A stretch of 64,000 nt of DNA from Rhizobium oryzicola (GCF_030504645.1 NZ_JAUKWQ010000001.1:372001-436000), one strand, 5' to 3'. Counted from the stretch's first letter, positions 27,647 through 37,198 are shown. Notes: generated by a model not told the origin, from the sequence alone. Numbers and translations are program-made.

Positions 27647-29446
27647 CTATTTTGTGGCGGCCGGTTTTCGCTTGAACAACGCTTTTATGTTGTCGATCAG
27701 TTCGATCTTGGCGCCGTGGCGCTTCATGATCAGCGCCTGCTGCGTGACCGACAGCGTGTTGTTCCAGGCCCAGTAGATGACGAGACCGGCCGGGAAGGAC
27801 GACAGCATGAAGGTGAAGACCAGCGGCATCCAGGTGAAGATCATGGCCTGGGTCGGGTCCGGCGGTGTCGGGTTCATGCGCATCTGCAGGAACATGGTGA
27901 TGCCCATCAGGATCGGCCATACACCGATCATCAGCGCATGCGGCACGTCGTAGGGCAGAAGACCGAACAGGTTGAACAGCGAGGTCGGATCGGGGGCGGA
28001 AAGGTCCTGGATCCAGCCAAAGAACGGCGCGTGGCGCATCTCGATGGTCACGTAGATGACCTTGTAGAGCGAGAAGAAGATCGGGATCTGCAGGACCACA
28101 GGCCAGCAGCCGGCGATCGGGTTGATCTTCTCTTCCTTGTAGAGCTGCATCATGGCCTGCTGCATGCCCATGCGGTCGTCGCCGAACTTGGCCTTCAGCT
28201 CTTCCATCTTCGGCTGCACACGCTTCATGGCGGCCATCGAAGCATACTGGCGGCTTGCCAGCGGGAAGAACAGGGCTTTCACCACGATGGTAGTGCACAG
28301 GATCGCGACGCCGAAATTGCCGAAGTAGCGGAAGAAGAAATCCATCAGCTTAAACATCGGCTTGGTGATGAAGTAGAACCATCCCCAGTCGATCAAGAGG
28401 TCGAAGCGCGGGATCGAGTAGCTCTGCTCGTAGCCATCGACCAGCGGTACGACCTTGGCGCCTGCGAAGATCAGGTTCTTCAACTCCGTCGCCTGGCCGG
28501 GCTGGATCGAAACCGCGTCCGATTTATAGTCCGCCTGATAGCGCGGTTGGCCATCGGCGAAATGCGAGAAGCGGGACTCATAAGGCACGCTCTGCGGCGG
28601 AACCACAGCAGCGGCCCAATACTTGTCGGTGATGCCGAGCCAGCCGCCTGTTGCCTTGGCATTGGTGGTGGCAGCCTTTTCAACGTCCTTATAGGTCGGT
28701 TCCGTCAGGCTGCCATCCTTGCCAATGACGCCGACAAAGCCTTCGTGAATGACGTAGACCGATGGCGTGACAGGCTTGTTGTAGCGCGTCACGCGGCCAT
28801 AGGTCGCCAAGCTGATCGGCTCACCGGTGGCATTCTGGATCTTGTCGCTGACGGTGAGCATGAAGTGCTCATCCACCGAGATGGTGCGGGAGAACACCAC
28901 GCCCTTGTCGTTGGTGAACGTCAGCGTGACCGGCGTTTGCGTTGTCAGCTTGTCGCCGCTGGCCAAGGTCCACACGGTCGAAGGTCCGGGAACGGAGCCG
29001 ATATTGTCGCCGGCGATATAGCCGATTTCTGTGAAATAGCCGTCCTTCGTGTCGGAGGGCGAGAAGAGCGTGATCATCGGGCTCTTCGGATCAACCGTCT
29101 CGCGATATTCGCGAAGGCTGAGATCATCGAAGCGGGCGCCGGTCAGGTTGATCGAGCCGGTGAGGGCAGGCGTATCGATGGCGACACGTTGCGTTTTGGC
29201 GATGGCCTGCTCGCGCGTCACGGTGGCCTGGGCCTGGTTGGCGCCGGGCAAGTTCCCGGAAACGGTTCCGCCGTTGCTCTGCGCAGCGGTCGTTGTCGTC
29301 TGGGTCTGGGCCTGCTGCGCGCGCCGTGCGGCATCCGCACGCTGCTGCGCTTCCATCCTGGGATTCATGTAGAGGAATTGCCAGGCAAGAACGATCACTA
29401 CTGAGAGCGCGATCGCGATGAAGTAATTGCGATTCTTTTCCATCAT
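27647..29446 (-). CDS. yidC: Membrane protein insertase YidC
   Basis: A 599-residue inner-membrane insertase. An N-terminal membrane anchor ([19 protein letters not shown]) is followed by a large periplasmic beta-sandwich domain and then the conserved C-terminal insertase region with five membrane segments (including [23 protein letters not shown]). ATG 29446 overlaps the rnpA stop (ATGA); ATG 29443 is the alternative. The gene order rpmH-rnpA-yidC is conserved, although the membrane-protein-insertion gene yidD is absent here. Confidence 0.97.
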   Translation of the reverse strand: MMEKNRNYFIAIALSVVIVLAWQFLYMNPRMEAQQRADAARRAQQAQTQTTTTAAQSNGGTVSGNLPGANQAQATVTREQAIAKTQRVAIDTPALTGSINLTGARFDDLSLREYRETVDPKSPMITLFSPSDTKDGYFTEIGYIAGDNIGSVPGPSTVWTLASGDKLTTQTPVTLTFTNDKGVVFSRTISVDEHFMLTVSDKIQNATGEPISLATYGRVTRYNKPVTPSVYVIHEGFVGVIGKDGSLTEPTYKDVEKAATTNAKATGGWLGITDKYWAAAVVPPQSVPYESRFSHFADGQPRYQADYKSDAVSIQPGQATELKNLIFAGAKVVPLVDGYEQSYSIPRFDLLIDWGWFYFITKPMFKLMDFFFRYFGNFGVAILCTTIVVKALFFPLASRQYASMAAMKRVQPKMEELKAKFGDDRMGMQQAMMQLYKEEKINPIAGCWPVVLQIPIFFSLYKVIYVTIEMRHAPFFGWIQDLSAPDPTSLFNLFGLLPYDVPHALMIGVWPILMGITMFLQMRMNPTPPDPTQAMIFTWMPLVFTFMLSSFPAGLVIYWAWNNTLSVTQQALIMKRHGAKIELIDNIKALFKRKPAATK

Positions 29447-29835
29447 GCTTTCCTGGGACGGGTCTCCTCGGACCGCTTCTGTTTCGGCCGGCTCTCCAGG
29501 CGCTCGCAAAGCGCCGCTGTCAAGTTCCCGAAGGAAGCTGTCAGCACCTCTCGACGGGCGACGATGACATAGTCATGGCCGTCTTTCATTGCAAACTGGC
29601 CCGATTGCCTCACGGCCTCACGCAGCCTGCGTTTCATGCGATTGCGTTCGACCGCCTTGCCCTGTTTCTTGGTGACGGTAAAACCCACCCGGGCCGGAGC
29701 ATCGGGCTCCTTGCGGTCGAGAACTTCGAGAAGAAAAAGGCGACCCTTGCGCTTTTCACCTTCTCTAACAGCAAGAAACTGCGGCCGGCTTTTCAGCCGC
29801 CCGACAGTCTTGTTCGAGACGATTTCTTTCGTCAT
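29443..29835 (-). CDS. rnpA: Ribonuclease P protein component RnpA
   Basis: A 130-residue basic protein with the RnpA core [28 protein letters not shown]. It binds the M1 RNA subunit for tRNA 5'-end maturation. It is preceded by rpmH and overlaps yidC by four bases. Confidence 0.96.
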   Translation of the reverse strand: MTKEIVSNKTVGRLKSRPQFLAVREGEKRKGRLFLLEVLDRKEPDAPARVGFTVTKKQGKAVERNRMKRRLREAVRQSGQFAMKDGHDYVIVARREVLTASFGNLTAALCERLESRPKQKRSEETRPRKA

Positions 29836-29862
29836 TGCCCGTAGTTCCCGGGCTTGTCGGCC

Positions 29863-29997
29863 TTAGGCCGACAGGCGCTTGCGGCCGCGTGCACGACGAG
29901 CTGCGAGAACCTTGCGGCCGCCGGCGGTTGCCATGCGGGCGCGGAAGCCGTGACGGCGCTTGCGAACAAGCTTCGACGGTTGATACGTACGCTTCAT
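29863..29997 (-). CDS. rpmH: 50S ribosomal protein L34
   Basis: A 44-residue basic protein translated from the minus strand, beginning [18 protein letters not shown] and ending RKRLSA. The R/K-rich pattern is the universal L34 sequence. It lies 27 bases before rnpA and is the first gene of the rpmH-rnpA-yidC transcript. Confidence 0.98.
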   Translation of the reverse strand: MKRTYQPSKLVRKRRHGFRARMATAGGRKVLAARRARGRKRLSA

Positions 29998-30407
29998 TTT
30001 TTTAATACCGCGGTGTGCGGCCCTTCTTCGATTTGCTTTGTCTTTTGAACAAGCAAGAGCGTTGCTGAAAAACGTAACGGCACAAATCTACGCTGACGCG
30101 CAGACCTTGGAGCCGGACGTGCGCGGCTTATAAGAGGACTCCTGCGCAAAAGTCAATTGACGAGCCCGCGATCGCCGACCAATTCGGCCGATTGCTTGTT
30201 CGTGTGTCCATTTGTTGTGGTACTTGCGGTTTGTCAGATCCGCGAATCAAAACCCCTAAGTAATCAGGGGTACCCTCACAGTTTGCCGAGGCATTCTTCT
30301 AATTTATCATTCAAACTTTATTTAATCTTCTTCGTCCTAATGAACCCGGTGGAATGCCAGACTGTGGGGACATGTTTGTCGGCATTCGCGGATGAAAAGG
30401 ATGAAGC
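29998..30407. other. 410-base intergenic region between rpmH and the chemoreceptor gene
   Basis: The region holds the minus-strand rpmH promoter (30128-30156). It also has a short hairpin ACCCCT/AGGGGT (30252-30257, 30266-30271) and a 7-bp inverted repeat GAATGCC/GGCATTC (30352-30358, 30381-30387) in the chemoreceptor leader. An ORF at 30157-30411 looks spurious. I see no RNA gene. Confidence 0.6.
30128..30156 (-). promoter_or_regulatory. Strong sigma-70-type promoter for rpmH-rnpA-yidC
   Basis: On the minus strand TTGACT (30151-30156), a 17-base spacer and TTATAA (30128-30133) lie about 131 bases before the rpmH ATG. Both boxes and the spacing are close to the sigma-70 consensus, unusual for a GC-rich alphaproteobacterium and fitting for a ribosomal protein gene. 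Confidence 0.7.
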
Positions 30408-32477
30408 ATGAAAATCTCAGGAAAGATCAACCTGCTGGTCGGGTTGATGAGCGTCGTGGCGCTGATCATCGGCGGCCTCTCGCTCTTTGCAATTTCCGTC
30501 TACAATGATCGCATGAACACATACGAGGCTGTGTCGGATCGCGCCTACAAGGGAGAAGTGCTGAATCGCCTTGTTACCGCTGTCGTGATGGATGCGCGCG
30601 GTATCTATGCCGCCAAGGATGCCAAGGAAACAGCTCCCTTCGGAGACGGCGTCGCGAAAAGCATTGCCCAGATGGAAAAGCTTTTGGCGGAGTGGCAGCC
30701 GAAAGTGCCGGCCAGCCAGCGCGCAGCTTTTGAAAGCCTCGTCAAGAAATCTCAGGAATTCAAGACATTCCGCCTTGAGACCGTGCGGCTTGGCAAGGAG
30801 CAGGGCCCGGCCGCTGCCAATCAGCAGGGTAACAACGAACTGAACCGGGCCAATCGCAAGAATTTTCAGGCCGATATCGATGCTGTCGTTGCGCAGGACA
30901 AGGCGGAACTTGCGCGGCTCGACGCCGAGATGGACAGCTTCGGCACTCTTCTCTTCAACATCATCGCCGCAATCACCGTTGTTGGCGCTAGCATCGGTGC
31001 AGTTGTCGGCATCGTCTTCTCGCGCCGCTCGCTGAGCCGTCCCATCCTTCAGCTGACGAGCGCGATGAAGCAGCTCGCTGCCGGGGATTTTACGACGGAG
31101 GTTCCTTCTGTCGGTCGTTCTGACGAAGTCGGTGACATGGCAGCCGCCGTCGAGGTGTTCAAGCGCAATGGTCTTGAAGTCCAGCGTAATGGAGTAGCCG
31201 AATCGAGCCGCCGCGCCCGCAGCGAAGAATTCCAGTCGGCCATGGCGGTCGTCGTTTCCTCGGCTGCCGAGGGTGACTTCACCCGCCGCATTAACCGCAC
31301 CTTCGGTGATGAGAACATCGACCGTTTCGCGCGCAATGTCGATCAGTTGCTCGAATCCGTGGATAGCGGCCTCTCTGAAACCGGGCATGTGCTGAAGAAG
31401 CTCGCCGAAGGTGATTTGACGGCTGCGATGTCGGGCAATTTCCGGGGTGCCTTTGCGGATCTGCAAACGAATGTGAACGGCGCGATCCAGAACCTTCGTC
31501 AGACGCTCGCAGATGTTCGTGGTGCCACGGGCACCATCACGATGAATTCGAACGAACTGCGTGCTGCAGCCGACGACCTTTCCAGGCGTACCGAGCAGCA
31601 GGCCGCGGCCCTTGAGGAGACCTCTGCGGCGCTCGACGAAATTACCTCCGTCGTAAAGTCTTCCACCCAGCGCGCCCAGGAGGCAAGCGTCATGGTTGGC
31701 GAGGCCACGACCAGTGCCGCCCAGTCCGCCAATGTCGTCCGCGATGCAGTTGACGCTATGGGGCGCATCGAACAGGCCTCGCGCGAGATCAGCCAGATCA
31801 TCAACGTCATTGATGAGATTGCCTTTCAGACCAACCTTTTGGCGCTGAATGCCGGCGTGGAAGCAGCCCGTGCCGGTGAGGCAGGAAAGGGCTTTGCCGT
31901 CGTGGCACAGGAAGTGCGCGAACTGGCGCAGCGTTCCGCCAATGCCGCAAAAGACATCAAGACGCTGATCACCAAATCCGGTGATGAGGTGGCGGGCGGC
32001 GTACAGCTCGTTCAGAAAACGGGCGAGGCGCTGACGGAAATCGAGACGCGTGTGCTGGCCATCAACGACCATATCCAGTCGATTGCCACCGCCTCGCGCG
32101 AACAGGCAACCGGCCTGCAGGAAGTCAACACGGCCATCAATCAGATGGACCAGGTGACGCAGAAAAATGCGGCCATGGTGGAAGAGACCTCCGCTGCCAC
32201 AGCAAAGCTCTCCCAGGAAGCCGATGGTCTTCTCTCGCTCGTCTCCCACTTCAATGTGGGCGCTTCGGTCGCAACGGCGGGTCAAAGCTATACGTCGCAG
32301 CAGCCTGCCAAGGCGTCGGTAAGCCGTCCGGCAGTGCCGGCCCGCGTGGTCGCTGCCTCCTCTGGCAATTCCGCTCCCAGGCCGTCTCCTGCGCGTCGCT
32401 TGATGAATAATCTTGCGCGTGCCGTCTCCGCGCCTGCGGCCGCAGCCCCGAGCGGCGAGAACTGGGAAGAGTTCTGA
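30408..32477 (+). CDS. Methyl-accepting chemotaxis protein
   Basis: A 689-residue receptor. Membrane helices lie at about 9-31 and 181-205 and flank a helical periplasmic sensor. Two HAMP-like segments follow (about 204-256 and 310-370). The signalling domain has the conserved hairpin EIAFQTNLLALNAGVEAARAG near residue 470. A flexible tail ends in NWEEF, resembling the CheR/CheB-binding pentapeptide NWETF. AAAAGG lies seven bases before the ATG. The ligand is unknown. Confidence 0.93.
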   Translation: MKISGKINLLVGLMSVVALIIGGLSLFAISVYNDRMNTYEAVSDRAYKGEVLNRLVTAVVMDARGIYAAKDAKETAPFGDGVAKSIAQMEKLLAEWQPKVPASQRAAFESLVKKSQEFKTFRLETVRLGKEQGPAAANQQGNNELNRANRKNFQADIDAVVAQDKAELARLDAEMDSFGTLLFNIIAAITVVGASIGAVVGIVFSRRSLSRPILQLTSAMKQLAAGDFTTEVPSVGRSDEVGDMAAAVEVFKRNGLEVQRNGVAESSRRARSEEFQSAMAVVVSSAAEGDFTRRINRTFGDENIDRFARNVDQLLESVDSGLSETGHVLKKLAEGDLTAAMSGNFRGAFADLQTNVNGAIQNLRQTLADVRGATGTITMNSNELRAAADDLSRRTEQQAAALEETSAALDEITSVVKSSTQRAQEASVMVGEATTSAAQSANVVRDAVDAMGRIEQASREISQIINVIDEIAFQTNLLALNAGVEAARAGEAGKGFAVVAQEVRELAQRSANAAKDIKTLITKSGDEVAGGVQLVQKTGEALTEIETRVLAINDHIQSIATASREQATGLQEVNTAINQMDQVTQKNAAMVEETSAATAKLSQEADGLLSLVSHFNVGASVATAGQSYTSQQPAKASVSRPAVPARVVAASSGNSAPRPSPARRLMNNLARAVSAPAAAAPSGENWEEF

Positions 32478-32526
32478 GAAACCCCGTCGCCTTTTATGGC
32501 CCCTTAACCGACTGACCTTTGATGGC

Positions 32527-32554
32527 GCCCGAGGACTGGAAAAAGTCCTCGGGC
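32527..32554 (+). terminator. Terminator after the chemoreceptor gene
   Basis: An 11-bp perfect stem pairs GCCCGAGGACT (32527-32537) with AGTCCTCGGGC (32544-32554) around GGAAAA, followed by GTCTTT. It separates the chemoreceptor from the histidine kinase. Confidence 0.85.
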
Positions 32555-32718
32555 GTCTTTATGATAAGGATCAGGATTCCGCCACGCGGATCAGACCTCC
32601 TTTGCCGGTACGCGTGCCGCGTCAGGGGCGCAGTTGTGGGGTGAGGATCTTGTGTGTTGGCATGCCCGTGTCGCCCGTTGGCGACAATTGGCGGTTATGC
32701 CCTGGAACGGAGATCCGC

Positions 32719-34224
32719 ATGGCGACTGACGCGGAGGCCTCCGCTTTGTTGGGGTCGCGCCCGCAGAACGAGGCGGACATATCCAGGCAGCGAATGCCTC
32801 AAAGGTTCCGCGGCCTTTCCGGACGGTTGCTGTGGCTGACCGTTATCTTCGTCATGTTCGCCGAAGTCCTGATTTTTGTCCCGTCGATTTCGATCATGCG
32901 GATGATCTGGCTGCGTGACAGCCTCGATACAGCGGCCGCCGCCGGTATCGTCATCGATGGCCTGCAGCCGGCGGAACTGCCGCGCGCAGTGCAGGATGAC
33001 ACGCTGCTGGCCACTGGTACGAAAGTCCTGGCTTTGCGAAAGGATGGCACCTCGCGTCTGTTGGCAGCCATCGATGTGCCGCCGCAGGTGGACGAACAGT
33101 TCGATCTTTCCCAGCAAACCTATCTCGGCTCCATGCGCGATGCACTGTCGACCCTGCTTTTCGGCGGCGGCAAGACGATGCGCGTGTTCGGCCCGATTGG
33201 CGACACCGACATGGTGATAGAGCTCGTCATGTCGGACGATGCCTTGCGCAAGGCCATGCTGAGCTTTTCCCGGCTGATGTTCTTCGTTTCGCTTCTGATT
33301 TCATTGGTTACGGCCGTGCTGATTTATCTGGCCATCAACCGCATGATGATCAGTCCCATCCGTCGGCTGACCCACGGCATGCAGGATTTCTCCGAGCATC
33401 CGGAAGACCCGGAGCGGATTTTCAAGCCCGGCCGCGCCAAAGGAGAGCTGGAAGTTGCAGGTTATCACCTGGCAGCCATGCAGGCGCAGTTGCAGCGCAC
33501 GTTGAAGCAGCAGAAGAACCTGGCCGATCTCGGCCTTGCGGTCTCCAAGATCAATCACGACATGCGTAACATCCTGGCCTCGGCGCAACTGATGTCCGAC
33601 CGTCTGGTTGATGTGGATGACCCGATGGTGCGCAGCTTTGCGCCGAAGCTTCTCAGAACCATCGATCGTGCGGTTGGCTACACGAACGAGGTGCTAGCCT
33701 ATGGTCAGGCCTCCGAGGCTGCGCCGAAGCGGCGCTTGTTGAAGCTGGCTGATCTCTGTCAGGATGTGCGGGAAATTCTCGCCCTGGAGCCGGACGGCCG
33801 AATCGAATTCGTTGAGCAGATTGCCGCGGATCTTCTGGTCGATGCCGATAGCGAACAGCTTTTCCGCGTGATCCATAATCTCTGCCGCAATTCGGTGCAG
33901 GCCCTTGCCCAGTCGGAACTGTCCGAGGAGGGGATACCGCATCGCCTCACCGTGTCCGCCCAGCGCATGGGGGGCGTCGTCAGTATTACTGTCGATGACA
34001 ACGGACCCGGCATGCCTCGAAAGGCGCGGGAGAACCTGTTCACGGCGTTTCGAGGCGCTGCACGCTCCGGCGGAACCGGCCTCGGCTTGGCGATTGCGCG
34101 AGAGCTTGTGCTGGCCCATGGCGGCACGATTGCGCTTGTCGAAAAGCCCGGGCCAGGCACGCAGTTCCGCATCGAAATTCCCGACCGACCGGTGGCCCTT
34201 CAGGACTATCGAGCAAGGGCGTGA
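32719..34224 (+). CDS. Sensor histidine kinase, no adjacent response regulator
   Basis: A 501-residue membrane kinase. Membrane helices at about 37-60 and 186-208 flank a periplasmic sensor of about 125 residues. A HAMP-like segment follows, then the phosphoacceptor H280 in KINHDMRNIL. The HATPase has N box CRNSVQAL, G1 DDNGPGMP and G2 GGTGLGLAIAREL. The H-box is of the HDMRN type. The frame opens at 32413, but ATG 32719 has GGAG upstream and lies past the terminator. The signal and partner are unknown. Confidence 0.88.
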   Translation: MATDAEASALLGSRPQNEADISRQRMPQRFRGLSGRLLWLTVIFVMFAEVLIFVPSISIMRMIWLRDSLDTAAAAGIVIDGLQPAELPRAVQDDTLLATGTKVLALRKDGTSRLLAAIDVPPQVDEQFDLSQQTYLGSMRDALSTLLFGGGKTMRVFGPIGDTDMVIELVMSDDALRKAMLSFSRLMFFVSLLISLVTAVLIYLAINRMMISPIRRLTHGMQDFSEHPEDPERIFKPGRAKGELEVAGYHLAAMQAQLQRTLKQQKNLADLGLAVSKINHDMRNILASAQLMSDRLVDVDDPMVRSFAPKLLRTIDRAVGYTNEVLAYGQASEAAPKRRLLKLADLCQDVREILALEPDGRIEFVEQIAADLLVDADSEQLFRVIHNLCRNSVQALAQSELSEEGIPHRLTVSAQRMGGVVSITVDDNGPGMPRKARENLFTAFRGAARSGGTGLGLAIARELVLAHGGTIALVEKPGPGTQFRIEIPDRPVALQDYRARA

Positions 34225-34362
34225 AAATTACCTTTTATTTTCAATCACTTGAATTATTGTTTCAGGAAAATGACGCGAGCCTCTCCAAAACCACTTGCAT
34301 TCCAGAGCGCAACGCTTTAGAGGATCGCCAACGCCGCGACGGACACCGTCGCTCAAAGGCAA

Positions 34363-34439
34363 GCACCCGTAGCTCAGCTGGATAGAGCACCAGACTACGA
34401 ATCTGGGGGTCAGGAGTTCGAATCTCTTCGGGTGCGCCA
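34363..34439 (+). tRNA. tRNA-Arg (anticodon ACG)
   Basis: The 77-base cloverleaf has acceptor stem GCACCCG/CGGGTGC, D-arm GCTC-AGCTGGATA-GAGC, and anticodon stem CCAGA/TCTGG with loop CTACGAA (anticodon 34397-34399). The T-arm loop is TTCGAAT, the discriminator is G and the CCA is encoded. The A at position 34 is expected to be edited to inosine, so it would read CGU, CGC and CGA. Confidence 0.97.
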
Positions 34440-34560
34440 TTTCCACGTTTGACCAGAGAACGTAGTTTCCCGTGACGGCTTTCAGCCACATGGTGGGGGC
34501 GTTCGCATTGTTTCACAGCTTGCCCGCTGGCTGCCTGCTACCTATTCTCGAACGGACGAG

Positions 34561-35433
34561 ATGGAACGCCCCATGGGTTGTCGAGGTTTTTTGCTTGCCC
34601 TGCTTGTGGTTGCTGCACCTTGCTCCGCTCTTGCCGCTCCGCCGTTGACAGTTTCCTTTCCAAGCGCCGACGGACAGACTCGTCTGGTGGGCTATCTGTT
34701 TCTGCCGCCCGGAAAGACGTCCTCACCCCTGCGCGCGGTGATCATGTTGCACGGCCGTGGCGGTGCATATTCGTCACTGGCGAAGGGTACATATAATGCC
34801 GGCACTCTGACGAAGAGACATGTCTTCTGGGGCAGGCATTGGGCAAAGATGGGATATGCTGCCCTCCTGGTAGATAGTTTCGGTCCGCGTGGTTTTCCTG
34901 CCGGCTTTCCCATTCATTCCTATGCGGATCGTCCCAAGCAGGTCAGCGAACTGACGGCTCGCCCGCTCGATGCCTATGGTGCGCTTTCCTACCTGAAGAC
35001 CCGTAAGGATATTGATGGCCACCGCATTGCTATGCAGGGATGGTCCAATGGGGGCAGCACGGCGATTGCAGCCATGTCCGATGACATGCTCCGCAAGGTG
35101 GGCCTAGAGCCTGGTGCTGGCTTTCGTGGTGCCGTTGCCTTTTATCCAGGCTGCGGGCTGCATGGCGCTTTCAAGCACCGCTACCATCCCTATGCGGGCG
35201 TGAGGATCTTTTCGGGTGACAACGATGAGGAGGTGTCTGCACGGACCTGCTCGCGTTTGACCGAAGTGGCAAAAAAGGGCGGAGGCGATGTGGAGATCAA
35301 AGTCCTGGCAGGTGCGACGCATGGTTTCGACGATCCAGGGAAAAAGCACCGCGCTGTGGCGGAGAACGTGCAAGCTCTCGAATCTGTCGTGCCAGTCGTG
35401 AACGCTTACATCAACGCCTTGATCGCCAAGTAA
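34561..35433 (+). CDS. Exported dienelactone-hydrolase-family protein
   Basis: A 290-residue alpha/beta hydrolase with a signal peptide (cleavage near ALA-APP). The oxyanion region is MLHGRGG, the nucleophile elbow is GWSNGG (Ser rather than the Cys of classic dienelactone hydrolase), and the catalytic His is in GATHGFDD. The catalytic Asp is probably in SGDNDEE. It is likely a periplasmic esterase or hydrolase of unknown substrate. A start at 34573 is also possible. Confidence 0.82.
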   Translation: MERPMGCRGFLLALLVVAAPCSALAAPPLTVSFPSADGQTRLVGYLFLPPGKTSSPLRAVIMLHGRGGAYSSLAKGTYNAGTLTKRHVFWGRHWAKMGYAALLVDSFGPRGFPAGFPIHSYADRPKQVSELTARPLDAYGALSYLKTRKDIDGHRIAMQGWSNGGSTAIAAMSDDMLRKVGLEPGAGFRGAVAFYPGCGLHGAFKHRYHPYAGVRIFSGDNDEEVSARTCSRLTEVAKKGGGDVEIKVLAGATHGFDDPGKKHRAVAENVQALESVVPVVNAYINALIAK

Positions 35434-35610
35434 ACGCTTGATGAGGCTCAGCTCTGATTTCAGGGCTTCCGTTTTGACTGTCTTCAAGCAGGCGCTTCTA
35501 AAGCGTGTCGCCATCATCTGGTTCGACAGTGTCGAGAAAGCGACAGCCACCGTTGCATCCGCTGCCAATGGCGATGTCGCTGACATTATCCTGACCTTTG
35601 CCGGATCGAG

Positions 35611-36024
35611 TTACCAGCCGTAACTGAAGGTCAGGCCGCCCTCGCCATACCCACGTTGGCGCACGTCCGTATGCGTGCCGCGGCCGAACTGGAATATGCC
35701 GTAGGCATTGTCCTCGCCGGTCTGCTCCAGCGTGGCGGAATGGCCCTGTCCCTTCTGACGGATGAAGCCCACATTGCCGCTGCCGTTCTGGTAGAGCCCG
35801 GCGGTATTGCCATCGCCCTTCTGGCGGATCTCGCCATTCTTCAGGCCGCGATAGAGCGAATAGAGCCGAATGCCTGTGGAAAGGATGTCGCCACCGTCTT
35901 CGGCTGAAGGTGCGAGCGTGTAGGAAATGCTGCCGCCTGCATGGGCCGGTGCCGCTTCGATGGCGGGCACGGCAAGGCTTGCCAGAACAACGACCGTCAG
36001 GGTTTTCGTCAAAGCCGTCTGCAT
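35611..36024 (-). CDS. Curlin-repeat protein (CsgA/CsgB-like)
   Basis: A 137-residue protein with a signal peptide (about 1-28, PAHA-GGS). The C-terminal half has curlin-type repeats in which Q and N/G recur about every 22 residues (GEIRQKGDGNTAG, GFIRQKGQGHSA, TLEQTGEDNAYG, FQFGRGTHTDV). Only about four repeats are present, fewer than in E. coli CsgA, so a minor or nucleating subunit (CsgB-like) is plausible. The start at 36024 has GGAGAG six bases upstream. Confidence 0.8.
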   Translation of the reverse strand: MQTALTKTLTVVVLASLAVPAIEAAPAHAGGSISYTLAPSAEDGGDILSTGIRLYSLYRGLKNGEIRQKGDGNTAGLYQNGSGNVGFIRQKGQGHSATLEQTGEDNAYGIFQFGRGTHTDVRQRGYGEGGLTFSYGW

Positions 36025-36151
36025 TGTCATCTCTCCATTTCGGGCTCCGTGACCGATGGTGACAATCTCGCACAGGCCGGCTGAACCGATGTGGAACCCG
36101 CCGTTCAGCCAGAATTTATCTGCGCGCCTTGTCGTGGGAGACAAAGCGAAA

Positions 36152-36176
36152 CACCCGGGCCGCGAGGCGCCGGGTG
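36152..36176 (-). terminator. Possible terminator between csgH-like and the downstream curlin gene
   Basis: CACCCGG (36152-36158) and CCGGGTG (36170-36176) form a 7-bp stem with an 11-base loop, followed on the minus strand by TTTCGCTTTG. It may reduce read-through into the last curlin gene. Confidence 0.5.
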
Positions 36177-36204
36177 CTTCTGGATTGATTGAGACGGATA
36201 GGAA

Positions 36205-36600
36205 TTATCCGTCGATGGATTCGCTGCAGGTGACTTTGGCGCCATCGGCGCGGGCCTCAAAGTTCACGTCATAGCTCGCGCCCTTTGAGCCCAGCGAGAC
36301 AGAACCCGCGGTGCTGGCGCGGCCGGCAGTCGTGGTGAAGGCACCGCCCTGCTGGATGGTGTTGCTGCCGGAGCGGCCCGACCCTTGCACCTTGAGGGAA
36401 TAGGTGCCGTTGGTCGCGGTGTCGCTCAGCACCACCCCTTCAAGCGTTACCATGCCGCCCTGTCGGCTGCTGCGGATCTCGCAGCTGAGCGGCGATTTCT
36501 TCGCCACCGTTGCTGCAACTCCAGCCGTGCCGCCCAGGACAGCAAGAGCCAAGGCGAACGCTGCAATCGATATGTTTCCTGATACGGCAAAGGGCGACAT
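36205..36600 (-). CDS. csgH: CsgH-like curli assembly protein
   Basis: A 131-residue protein with an N-terminal signal segment (ISIAAFALALAVLGGTAGVAA). The small Ig-like beta domain has two cysteines (LSCEIRSS and VTCSES) that could form a disulfide. CsgH/CsgC-type periplasmic proteins stop premature curlin polymerisation. It lies between two curlin genes on the same strand, which strongly supports the call. AGGAGG precedes ATG 36600 by seven bases. Confidence 0.78.
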   Translation of the reverse strand: MSPFAVSGNISIAAFALALAVLGGTAGVAATVAKKSPLSCEIRSSRQGGMVTLEGVVLSDTATNGTYSLKVQGSGRSGSNTIQQGGAFTTTAGRASTAGSVSLGSKGASYDVNFEARADGAKVTCSESIDG

Positions 36601-36656
36601 GGAATGTCCTCCTAACGATTTGAGGTCAGACGCGAGAGTGTGTTGAAGAGGGTTGG

Positions 36657-37094
36657 TTAATCGCAGGCCTGGACGAAGGCGGCGACATTGCCGCTGCCGC
36701 CCTGGGCAACGTTGGCGCTGCAACCGCGGCCGATCTGCACACCGGCAGCAATATTGCCGTTGCCATCCTGGGTCAGCATCGTCGTGTGGTCGGAACCGAA
36801 CTGGGCGACACCAGCCGTGTTGCGGTTGCCGGTCTGGTAGGTGGTGGCATTGTTGTGATGGCCATCCTGCCCGATGGCGGAGAGGTTGTCATAGCCGCGC
36901 TGATGGGCGTTGACGGAGTTGGAATAGCCGTTCTGGTAGGTGCGGATGCGGTTCCACGAACCTGTCTGCGCGCCGCCCGCCGAATTCGACCAGCCATATT
37001 GTTCGATGCGCACGTCATTGGCGAACGCGGGTACGGCAGCGCCGATACCGATCAGTGCAGCAAGAGCAGTCGCGATGAAAGAAGTGCGGGTCAT
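36657..37094 (-). CDS. csgA: Curlin (major subunit, CsgA-like)
   Basis: A 145-residue exported protein. The signal peptide ends near AFA-NDV. The mature part is five to six imperfect repeats of about 22 residues with the Q-x-G-x-x-N curlin pattern (IEQYGWSNSAG, TYQNGYSNSV, IGQDGHHNNA, TYQTGNRNTAG, LTQDGNGNIAAG). It would form extracellular amyloid fibres for adhesion and biofilm. The secretion genes csgG/E/F are not in the window. GGGAG lies upstream of ATG 37094. Confidence 0.85.
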   Translation of the reverse strand: MTRTSFIATALAALIGIGAAVPAFANDVRIEQYGWSNSAGGAQTGSWNRIRTYQNGYSNSVNAHQRGYDNLSAIGQDGHHNNATTYQTGNRNTAGVAQFGSDHTTMLTQDGNGNIAAGVQIGRGCSANVAQGGSGNVAAFVQACD

Positions 37095-37198
37095 GAAAGC
37101 GTCTCCCTGTGCGGACAATGCCGCCGTTGAACGCTTTCTTTCTACGATAGCGGAATCGAACGGCGCCTGAAGGCCCCGTTCACGCAGGATTTATGTGA

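Noticed and set aside
27644-29404. A 586-codon open frame antisense to yidC
   Set aside because: It is an exact shadow of a conserved gene in high-GC DNA, has Arg/His/Gln-rich composition and no recognisable domain.
30157-30411. An 84-codon ORF ending four bases into the chemoreceptor gene
   Set aside because: It starts across the rpmH promoter, has unusual composition with no motif, and the ATGA overlap is probably chance.
30417-32285. A 622-codon open frame antisense to the chemoreceptor gene
   Set aside because: It mirrors the repetitive Ala/Gln/Glu coding of the receptor and has no ribosome site or known motif.
35438-35623. A 61-codon plus-strand ORF between the hydrolase and curlin genes
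   Set aside because: It overlaps the curlin stop region, lacks a ribosome site and resembles non-coding sequence.
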